From an uncultured Roseiflexaceae bacterium (GTDB taxonomy: Bacteria; Chloroflexota; Chloroflexia; Chloroflexales; Roseiflexaceae), in contig CAIZHO010000172.1 in NCBI GenBank assembly GCA_903932805.1, forward strand, positions 1 through 5,413: DNA of 5,413 bases. Reading direction: 5' to 3'. The first letter of the stretch is position 1; each line of letters starts with the position of its first letter. The notes under the pieces are model-generated. The model did no database searches, was not told the DNA's origin, and was given only the letters and a program-made list of their open reading frames with translations. This document shows, one piece after another, positions 1-4,765 of the stretch. Made by a program: the position numbers and the translations under genes.

Positions 1-782
1 ATGATTGCTTCGGGACCGGTGCAGTATGCCATACGCACACCAGGTGCCAAAATTTTGGAAAACGTGGCTACATGGATGACCCAACCCTTGGTGTCGAGTG
101 CAGCCAACTGCGGCAGGCGCTCACCTTCGAACCGCAAATCACCATACGCATCGTCTTCGAGGATCAGTACGCCGTATTGCTCTGCCAACGCAACCAATCG
201 CTTGCGGTTAGCCAACGGCATCATCGTACCGGTCGGATTCTGATAGGTGGGGGTCGTATAAATGAACTTGGGGTGAATGTTGCGGGCCTTCAGGTCTGCC
301 AACATCGTTGCGAGTGCATCGATGTCCATCCCGTCGGCACGGACAGGCACTGTTTCGATTTTGGCACCGGCTTCTTGGAAGGAGCGCACGGCACCAATGA
401 AACACGGTCCTTCGACAATGACCACGTCACCCGGATCAACCAGGATTTGGGGCACGAGTGCCAAGATTTGACTCGATCCATACGAAATCATGGTGTTGGC
501 GGCAGTCGCAGACGTCACGCCACGTGACTGCAAACGATCGACGACCAATTTTATCAATCCCGGGTACGTCGGACCGTAATTCAACGCACCGTTGACGTCT
601 TCGGCTAAAATCTCGGCAGTTGCATCCACAAGCTGTTTGACGGGAAAGTGCTGCGGATCGGCGAATCCGTATGCGAGACTGATTGTCCCTTCGGCTTCAT
701 CACCCCAACTCCCGGATTCGGGGACGGTCTTGGCACGCGTCGAAAACAATGCATCAAGAGACTGAATCGCAGAACTCGTCAT
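1..782 (-). CDS. PLP-dependent aminotransferase, fold type I (Aro8/LysN/AadAT-like), second tandem copy, 3' part outside window
   Basis: This frame is open from the ATG at 782-780 to the window edge: 260 codons are visible of an expected 400 or so, so the C-terminal third is missing because of the window boundary, not a mutation. Seen directly: YGSSQ at residues 101-105, NPTG at 182-185, EDDAYGDL at 209-216 (Asp210 would hold the pyridine nitrogen, Tyr213 the cofactor oxygen) and SKILAPGVRMAY with Lys243 as the Schiff-base lysine and Arg250 as a phosphate ligand. Family knowledge: such enzymes move an amino group between an amino acid and a 2-oxo acid in the cytoplasm; members use 2-aminoadipate, aromatic or branched-chain amino acids. 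Substrate here is unknown. The start is supported by GAGGAG-type Shine-Dalgarno bases a few nucleotides upstream. It closely resembles the aminotransferase immediately upstream, about two thirds identical over the 119-residue core by ungapped hand alignment, so it is a tandem paralogue. Confidence 0.93.
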   Translation of the reverse strand, partial: MTSSAIQSLDALFSTRAKTVPESGSWGDEAEGTISLAYGFADPQHFPVKQLVDATAEILAEDVNGALNYGPTYPGLIKLVVDRLQSRGVTSATAANTMISYGSSQILALVPQILVDPGDVVIVEGPCFIGAVRSFQEAGAKIETVPVRADGMDIDALATMLADLKARNIHPKFIYTTPTYQNPTGTMMPLANRKRLVALAEQYGVLILEDDAYGDLRFEGERLPQLAALDTKGWVIHVATFSKILAPGVRMAYCTGPEAI

Positions 783-785
783 ATA

Positions 786-793
786 CTCTCCTC
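786..793 (-). promoter_or_regulatory. Shine-Dalgarno for the second aminotransferase
   Basis: On the minus strand these bases read GAGGAGAG and lie 3 nt before the ATG at 782, with the GGAG core 5 nt away. They decide the start codon of the truncated aminotransferase. Confidence 0.75.
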
Positions 794-816
794 AGTGCGC
801 GCATCTTGCATGGTGT

Positions 817-825
817 ATTGTACCA
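817..825 (-). promoter_or_regulatory. Extended -10 promoter element for the second aminotransferase
   Basis: On the minus strand the bases read TGGTACAAT, an extended -10 (TGn followed by a hexamer one base off TATAAT). Transcription would begin near 810, giving a leader of roughly 28 nt that contains the Shine-Dalgarno. No recognisable -35 hexamer lies 16-18 bp upstream, which suits an extended -10 or an activator-dependent promoter. This is inference from one motif. Confidence 0.45.
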
Positions 826-833
826 GAATTCAT

Positions 834-853
834 CTATTCACCCTGCTGAATAG
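834..853. promoter_or_regulatory. Perfect 7-bp inverted repeat, candidate operator between the two aminotransferase genes
   Basis: CTATTCA at 834-840 is the exact reverse complement of TGAATAG at 847-853, with a 6-base spacer. It lies about 24-43 bases upstream of the start predicted from the -10 element at 817-822, so it would cover the -35 position. The arms are AT-rich and no T-run follows on either strand, so it reads better as a protein-binding dyad than as an intrinsic terminator. Which protein would bind is unknown; the linked PadR regulator is the obvious candidate, but its other candidate site at 2642-2660 does not share a clear sequence. Confidence 0.4.
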
Positions 854-863
854 TGCACACCCG

Positions 864-2084
864 TCAATTGTTTGTCTGACGCATTTCGCGCATTGCAGAG
901 CCAATCGAAGCAATCCCTTTGACAAGATTGGGGACCGTCTGGAAGCTGAATGCAATCCGCATCTCATGCGTGCCTTGTCCATTTGCATACCCGGTGGTGC
1001 CGGGCAGAAAAGAAGCTCCGTGGCGGATGGCCACATTGTTCAATGCAACCGCTGGTAAATCGTGTGGCAAATACCCATACACAAAGAATCCACCTTCGGG
1101 CACATTGGTCCGTACATCGGCGGGGAAGTGCTCTGCTATGGCCTGTACCATCGCTGCGCTTTTGGTGGCGTAGTGTGACCGCAGCGATTGAATGTGACGT
1201 TCGAGCCACCCATCTTGGGCCATATGCGACACCAAGCGTGTCACAAATGTTCCACAGTCACTCTCACTCTTGAATGCGCGGAGCCGCTTCATCACCGCCG
1301 GCGGTCCATATGCCCATGCCATGCGTACACCGGGCGCCAGAATCTTCGAAAAAGTCCCGATGTGCAAGACCCACTCGTTGCCGGGCAGGGTCAACATCGA
1401 CGGTGCCGTATGTGGTTTGAAATGCAGATCACCATACGCATCGTCCTCCACCACAAGGACGCCATGCTCCGCAGCCAATGCCACGAGTCGCGCCCGCGCA
1501 GAAGCAGGCATCAGGGTGCCAGTGGGATTCTGAAAGGTGGGGATGGTGTATATGAATTTTGGCCGAACATTCTGGCTCTTCAGGTCTGCAAGACAACTGG
1601 CAAGCGCATCAATATCCATTCCTTCGGGACCGACGGGGATTGTTTCGATGCGCGCTCCGGACGCTGCAAAGTACTCGACAGCGCCGAGGAACGTTGGCCC
1701 TTCGACAATGATGGTATCACCTGGTTCAATCAAAATCTGCGGGAGCAGACCAAGGACCTGGCTCGAACCATAGGTAATCATGAGTTGTGCGGGATTGACC
1801 TCCACTCCACGCGCTTCGAGCCGCTGCGTAACGAGCGCATGGAGGCGCGCGTCTGCAGGTGCGTAATTCATAATTGCATCGACGTTTTCGCTCAGCAAAC
1901 CTGAAACAGACGCCGTTATTTGATGCGTAGGAAATATACTCGGATCAGCATCACCAAAGGCCAAACTAATCGTGTCTGGCTTTTCGTTGGGCAAATCAAC
2001 CAAAATCGATGTCTGATGTGCGACACGTCGGGCAGCCTGTGAAAACAATTGCTCATACATAGAAGTGTCAGGGACGCGGGTCAT
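864..2084 (-). CDS. PLP-dependent aminotransferase, fold type I (Aro8/LysN/AadAT-like), complete
   Basis: A complete 406-residue protein, the usual length for class I/II aminotransferases of the 2-aminoadipate/aromatic/MocR-related branch. Visible motifs in order: YGSSQ at 105-109, NPTG at 186-189, EDDAYGDL at 213-220 (Asp214 and Tyr217 as cofactor contacts), TFSKILAPGVRMAW at 244-257 with Lys247 as the Schiff-base lysine and Arg254 as a phosphate ligand, GGFFVY at 331-336, and MRIAFS at 375-380 with Arg376 expected to bind the substrate carboxylate. All key residues are present, so an active cytoplasmic enzyme is expected. The amino donor cannot be told from sequence. Its ATG overlaps the PadR stop codon (ATGA, 2084-2081), and its GGAGG lies inside the last PadR codons, which points to co-transcription and translational coupling. 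A later in-frame Met9 is possible but has no comparable ribosome-binding site. A paralogue follows 81 bases downstream. Confidence 0.95.
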   Translation of the reverse strand: MTRVPDTSMYEQLFSQAARRVAHQTSILVDLPNEKPDTISLAFGDADPSIFPTHQITASVSGLLSENVDAIMNYAPADARLHALVTQRLEARGVEVNPAQLMITYGSSQVLGLLPQILIEPGDTIIVEGPTFLGAVEYFAASGARIETIPVGPEGMDIDALASCLADLKSQNVRPKFIYTIPTFQNPTGTLMPASARARLVALAAEHGVLVVEDDAYGDLHFKPHTAPSMLTLPGNEWVLHIGTFSKILAPGVRMAWAYGPPAVMKRLRAFKSESDCGTFVTRLVSHMAQDGWLERHIQSLRSHYATKSAAMVQAIAEHFPADVRTNVPEGGFFVYGYLPHDLPAVALNNVAIRHGASFLPGTTGYANGQGTHEMRIAFSFQTVPNLVKGIASIGSAMREMRQTNN

Positions 2085-2638
2085 AGATCCTCCGTAATTG
2101 GGGTCAAAGTGGGGAAACGTAGTTCACGACGACATGCTTCCATCCAGTTCATGGTCGCCTGGATTTGGCCGCGGCGGTACTGCAAAACGGCAGTTCGGTA
2201 CTGGTCGTCGCCAGGATCAATAGTAATCTCGTCGAGCCAATGTTGGCACCGCAGTGTCTGCTGGTCGTACAACGCAGCGATGGCTGCTGGACCGTGTAGG
2301 GAACAAAAATACAACTTCGCGAGGAACTCGATGCGCATATCTCGCGGGTACGCAACGGGGGAAGAACGCCAGCGTGCATAGACGGCCTGCCCAGCAGGAG
2401 TACAGACGAGCATGCGCTTCCCGCGGCCATCATCTTCCGTCTCAATCGCACATATGTACCCCACCTCCTGCATACGCGCAATGACTGCATAAAAGGCACT
2501 CTGCTTAATGTGCCAAATAGTGCCGAGCGGAGAATCCACAACAGTCTGGTGTAACGCATACGCATGCACAGGAGCTTCGATTAAGAAACCCAAGATGGTA
2601 TGCTCGTATGTGAATGTTGTTTTTTGACGTGGACTCAT
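2081..2638 (-). CDS. PadR-family transcriptional regulator
   Basis: A 185-residue protein. Residues about 11-90 form the PadR winged helix: a TILGFL-type first helix, then IWHIKQSAFYAVIARMQEVGYI (41-62) as the recognition helix region, then the wing with GRGKRMLVCTPAG (71-83). Residues about 100-175, beginning DMRIEFLAKLYF, match the helical C-terminal dimerisation domain (Vir_act_alpha_C type). PadR proteins are dimeric, usually repressors, often answering phenolic or hydrophobic ligands and frequently controlling transporters next to them. The frame stays open upstream to an ATG at 2800, but that extension would run antisense through the whole promoter and the start of the divergent gene and lies outside the conserved domain, so the ATG at 2638 is preferred. 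No clear Shine-Dalgarno precedes it; translation may be leaderless. Five cysteines (63, 79, 112, 131, 169) are noticeable for this size, but a redox role is only speculation. It heads the aminotransferase operon. Confidence 0.92.
   Translation of the reverse strand: MSPRQKTTFTYEHTILGFLIEAPVHAYALHQTVVDSPLGTIWHIKQSAFYAVIARMQEVGYICAIETEDDGRGKRMLVCTPAGQAVYARWRSSPVAYPRDMRIEFLAKLYFCSLHGPAAIAALYDQQTLRCQHWLDEITIDPGDDQYRTAVLQYRRGQIQATMNWMEACRRELRFPTLTPITEDL
2089..2093 (-). promoter_or_regulatory. Shine-Dalgarno GGAGG for the first aminotransferase, inside the padR coding end
   Basis: The minus strand reads GGAGG, 4 nt before the ATG at 2084. It lies within the final PadR codons (for Thr-Glu-Asp), so ribosomes finishing the regulator are placed at the aminotransferase start. 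It supports the 2084 start over the later in-frame ATG. Confidence 0.75.
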
Positions 2639-2652
2639 ATTGATTCTATGAT
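2624..2652 (+). promoter_or_regulatory. Sigma-70-type promoter for the mmpS-like/MFS/ferredoxin operon
   Basis: TTGACG at 2624-2629 and TATGAT at 2647-2652 each differ from consensus by one base and are exactly 17 bp apart. Transcription would begin near 2659, leaving a leader of about 25 nt that contains the GGGAGG at 2673-2678. The -35 hexamer lies inside the 5' end of padR on the other strand, so the two transcription units share promoter DNA. Confidence 0.7.
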
Positions 2653-2660
2653 ACACAATC
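2642..2660. promoter_or_regulatory. Imperfect dyad over both divergent -10 elements, candidate PadR operator
   Basis: The 19-base segment begins GATT and ends AATC, and six of nine base pairs about its centre (2651) are symmetrical. It covers the -10 of the plus-strand promoter and the possible -10 of padR, so a bound dimer could block both. Autoregulation and control of a divergent transporter are common for PadR proteins. The match to published PadR operators (ATGT-n8-ACAT type) is poor, so this is inference from position and partial symmetry. Confidence 0.35.
2648..2653 (-). promoter_or_regulatory. Possible -10 element for padR
   Basis: On the minus strand the bases read TATCAT, ending 9 bases before the padR ATG at 2638. 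Transcription from it would start at or very near the ATG, which fits the absence of a Shine-Dalgarno and suggests a leaderless message. No good -35 hexamer is present at 16-18 bp. It overlaps the plus-strand -10 almost completely. Confidence 0.3.
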
Positions 2661-2672
2661 GTAGCTTCATCC

Positions 2673-2678
2673 GGGAGG
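2673..2678 (+). promoter_or_regulatory. Shine-Dalgarno GGGAGG for the MmpS-like gene
   Basis: GGGAGG lies 5 nt before the ATG at 2684 and fixes that start. The earlier in-frame start at 2600 has no such signal and would overlap padR and the promoter. Confidence 0.8.
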
Positions 2679-2683
2679 TTCAC

Positions 2684-3100
2684 ATGTCCGAAGTAGACGA
2701 AAAGGCCCATTATCTGGCTGGGATTCGCCGTTCGCGCATCATGGCGATCATCTTTGTGAGTCTTGCACTCATCGTGGGATATTTTGGAGCGCAAAATCAA
2801 TATCGCAGCATGACAGTGGATAAGCCAACAAGTGCACGGATTGAATATCTTGTGACCGGGACAAGTTCTAATGTCCGCATCATCTATTTGAATGATCTCG
2901 CATATCGCGCCGAGAAAGTCGGCACGCCGCCGTGGAAATTCAGTTTCCGTGCGTCCAAAGATCGCTCTCTCGAAGTACAGGTAGACAACTTATCGAACGA
3001 CGGGACGGTAGGGTGCAAAATTCTGGTCTACGGTGAACCGATATACACAATCGAAGAAACCACGGATAGCACTATCACCTGTACTGCAGTCGTTCCGTAG
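2684..3100 (+). CDS. MmpS-like single-pass membrane protein with extracytoplasmic beta domain
   Basis: A 138-residue protein. A charged N-terminus (residues 1-18, with Arg15, Arg16 and Arg18 next to the membrane) precedes one hydrophobic segment at about 19-36; the rest should lie outside the cytoplasm. The outer part contains RIEYLVTGTSSNVRIIYLND (52-71), then TPPWKFSF (81-88), and two cysteines, Cys111 in the VGCKILVYG strand and Cys133 near the end (ITCTAVVP). This order, with a VTG-x-V-x-I-Y strand, a PPW turn and two late cysteines likely to form a disulphide, resembles mycobacterial MmpS proteins, which are accessory partners of MmpL exporters. I infer membership or a remote relationship from pattern only. 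It is the first gene of a three-gene operon and is followed after 8 bases by an MFS transporter, so a role as accessory to that transporter is plausible but unproven. Confidence 0.8.
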   Translation: MSEVDEKAHYLAGIRRSRIMAIIFVSLALIVGYFGAQNQYRSMTVDKPTSARIEYLVTGTSSNVRIIYLNDLAYRAEKVGTPPWKFSFRASKDRSLEVQVDNLSNDGTVGCKILVYGEPIYTIEETTDSTITCTAVVP

Positions 3101-3109
3101 AGAGTAGGG
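3100..3109 (+). promoter_or_regulatory. Ribosome-binding region of the MFS gene, two possible GTG starts
   Basis: The purine-rich GAGAGTAGGG directly follows the upstream stop. Its GAGAG half would serve GTG 3109, and its TAGGG half would serve GTG 3115 with the more usual 5-nt gap. The two starts differ by only two residues, so the choice does not affect the predicted protein. Confidence 0.5.
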
Positions 3110-4338
3110 TGTTTGTGCGTTTTCCAACCTTTCGTTGGGTGTTCGTTGCGTTTGCCCATGGCAACTTGGTTGCGGTGTTTCTACGGTCAGCGAATGCCGT
3201 CATCGCACCAGATTTGATGCGAGACATTGGGCTCAATGCTGAGCAGCTTGGCAGCATGACGAGTGTCTATTACATCACCTTTGCGTTGATGCAACTTCCA
3301 CTCGGTGCCGCACTCGATCGGTACGGGTCACGGAAGGTGATACCAATCCTGATGGTCCCCACGATTATTGGGTGTATCGTCTACGCACAGGCAACATCAT
3401 TCACTGGCGTTGCAATTGGTCGTTTGCTCATCGGAGTAGGCACCGCTGGCGGACTCATGGGTGCCGTTAAGACGTTCGGCAATTGGGTCCCATCCAATCG
3501 CCTTGCAACCATGACGACGACCATGATGGCACTCGGTGGTGTTGGTGGCATTATGACAACCTCGCCAATGGCATGGGTCAACGCACAGTATGGATGGCAG
3601 AACATTTTCTACGGGAGTACGGTTGTCGTGACATTGGTTGCCTGCGCCATTTGGTTTTGGAGCAGAGACTTCCCGGCAAGCACACCGGTCGTACGCTCAA
3701 CGGGCAACCCATTCGAGGGCTTCACATCAATCTATACAAACAGAGCATTTTGGCAAATGGCGCCGTTGTACTTCTCGATGTTAGGGACACTCTTGGCAGT
3801 CCAGACACTCTGGGCCGGGCCGTTTTTGTATGACGTCTTGGCATATACCCCACCGCAAGCAGGTGCCATGCTGTTGATGATGGGGATTGGCGCTATCCTC
3901 GGGTATGCCATTAGCGGCCCATTGGCCGATCGTTTTGGCACACCACGAATGATTTTGTGTGCACAACTCCTACTGATTATGACGCTGAGTGTCTTTGTTT
4001 GTGCCCCGGTTATCACGCAACAACCGTTTGTTGCGTTGCTGTACATGTGCTTTAGTCTCGGTGCAGCGTTCAATGTGATTTTGCTTCCCCAAGCACGCAC
4101 GCTCTTTTCTGCCCAGATGAGCGGGAGGGCTGTGACAGCGCTGAACATTTTTGGATTCATCGGGGCGTATTTTTTCCAACGCACCATGGGCTATGTCATC
4201 GAACTCCACGGCAAAAACAGTGCTGGTCACTATGGTACACTCGGATATCAGTACGCATTCGCGATACCGTTCGTCTGTGCGATTCTCGCATTGATTAACT
4301 ATCTGCCGTTGGTACGTGCTCAACCGCTGAAAGGATAA
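3109..4338 (+). CDS. Major facilitator superfamily (MFS) transporter, 12 membrane segments
   Basis: A 409-residue (or 407-residue) protein of standard MFS length. About twelve hydrophobic segments are visible, six on each side of a polar loop near residues 186-208. Motif A is clear after TM2 (GAALDRYGSRK, 66-76) and repeated in the second half (GPLADRFGTPR, 270-280). Motif B-like RLLIGVG lies in TM4 (105-111), and the TM5 region has a glycine-rich GGVGGIMTTSP (143-153). TM1 carries Arg26 followed by APDLMRDIGL, as in the broad anion/organic-acid-type MFS group, but this does not define the cargo or the direction of transport. Translation starts at GTG, 8 or 14 bases after the MmpS-like stop, and the stop lies 5 bases before the ferredoxin start, so all three genes should be co-expressed. 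The nearby aminotransferases make an amino acid, 2-oxo acid or aromatic acid a reasonable guess. Confidence 0.93.
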   Translation: MFVRFPTFRWVFVAFAHGNLVAVFLRSANAVIAPDLMRDIGLNAEQLGSMTSVYYITFALMQLPLGAALDRYGSRKVIPILMVPTIIGCIVYAQATSFTGVAIGRLLIGVGTAGGLMGAVKTFGNWVPSNRLATMTTTMMALGGVGGIMTTSPMAWVNAQYGWQNIFYGSTVVVTLVACAIWFWSRDFPASTPVVRSTGNPFEGFTSIYTNRAFWQMAPLYFSMLGTLLAVQTLWAGPFLYDVLAYTPPQAGAMLLMMGIGAILGYAISGPLADRFGTPRMILCAQLLLIMTLSVFVCAPVITQQPFVALLYMCFSLGAAFNVILLPQARTLFSAQMSGRAVTALNIFGFIGAYFFQRTMGYVIELHGKNSAGHYGTLGYQYAFAIPFVCAILALINYLPLVRAQPLKG

Positions 4339-4343
4339 TCCCC

Positions 4344-4709
4344 ATGCCAACCCTCACCATGAATGGGAAATCAGTCACCGTCGCCGCAGGAACACGACTG
4401 GTCAATGCAATCGAAGACAACAATGTGAACATCGGTCATCGCTGCGGCGGCAAGTCGAAATGCACGTCGTGTCGAGTGCTGTTTTTGGCTGGCGAGCCGT
4501 CAACCATGACTGCAGCAGAACATGCCAAACTCACTGAAAAAGGCATGCTCGGTACCATGCGACTCTCATGCCAAATTGTGGTAGATGCAGATATGACAAT
4601 CGAACCACAGATGACCCTCGAGTCTGTTGCTGACTGGACCGACACAGGTCCACGCTGCCTCGACGCCGTCGAGCCCGAAACACTCGTTCGCCCTCTATCA
4701 TCCTTCTGA
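4344..4709 (+). CDS. [2Fe-2S] ferredoxin, adrenodoxin/ISC-like cysteine spacing
   Basis: A 121-residue soluble protein with a beta-grasp ferredoxin fold. The cluster ligands are Cys34, Cys40 and Cys43 in the segment CGGKSKCTSC, plus Cys76 in RLSCQI, giving C-x5-C-x2-C-x32-C. The x5 spacing is that of adrenodoxin and bacterial ISC-type ferredoxins rather than plant-type (x4). Residues from about 92 form a C-terminal tail with an extra Cys105 that is not part of the usual ligand set. It would carry single electrons between a reductase and a redox enzyme in the cytoplasm; neither partner is encoded in this window. The ATG is preceded by AAAGGA at 4330-4335, inside the end of the MFS gene, with an 8-nt gap, and the intergenic gap is 5 bases, so it is the last gene of the operon. 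A strong terminator follows 7 bases after the stop. Confidence 0.93.
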   Translation: MPTLTMNGKSVTVAAGTRLVNAIEDNNVNIGHRCGGKSKCTSCRVLFLAGEPSTMTAAEHAKLTEKGMLGTMRLSCQIVVDADMTIEPQMTLESVADWTDTGPRCLDAVEPETLVRPLSSF

Positions 4710-4716
4710 ACAAGCC

Positions 4717-4754
4717 AACCGCCCCTGCGCAGCGTATGCGTAGGGGCGGTTTTT
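4717..4754. terminator. Strong intrinsic terminator between convergent genes
   Basis: AACCGCCCCT at 4717-4726 pairs perfectly with AGGGGCGGTT at 4742-4751. The inner arms GCGCA (4727-4731) and TGCGT (4737-4741) extend the stem to 15 bp with one G-T pair, closing on the loop GCGTA. On the plus strand the hairpin runs into five Ts (4750-4754), a standard terminator for the ferredoxin operon. It also lies just after the stop of the convergent NRAMP-like gene, but its minus-strand tail is less T-rich, so it would work there less surely. Confidence 0.9.
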
Positions 4755-4765
4755 GTTGGCCAAAT

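Noticed and set aside
1..782. The left aminotransferase as a decayed pseudogene
   Set aside because: There is no internal stop or frameshift, all expected motifs up to the PLP lysine are intact, and the missing end is simply beyond the window.
834..853. The inverted repeat after the first aminotransferase as an intrinsic terminator
   Set aside because: The stem is only 7 bp and AT-rich, and on the minus strand it is followed by ATGAATTC rather than a T-run, so termination is unlikely.
648..1058. Open frame of 136 codons on the plus strand spanning the gap between the aminotransferases
   Set aside because: It is antisense to the ends of both aminotransferases, shows no domain, and its presence is explained by the strong coding bias of the opposite strand.
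1188..1904. Open frame of 238 codons on the plus strand
   Set aside because: It lies wholly antisense to the first aminotransferase, its translation is rich in His, Arg and Cys with no recognisable domain, and no ribosome-binding site or promoter supports it.
2600..2683. Upstream extension of the MmpS-like frame to 2600
   Set aside because: It would start upstream of the predicted promoter's -35, overlap padR and lack a ribosome-binding site, whereas the ATG at 2684 has GGGAGG at ideal spacing.
2639..2800. Upstream extension of the PadR reading frame to an ATG at 2800, giving 239 residues
   Set aside because: The extra 54 residues match no part of a PadR domain, run antisense through the promoter and first 39 codons of the MmpS-like gene, and the ATG at 2638 begins just ahead of the conserved winged helix.
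3732..4350. Two minus-strand open frames (151 and 126 codons) across the MFS gene
   Set aside because: Both are shadows of the MFS coding frame, with no domain or start signals.
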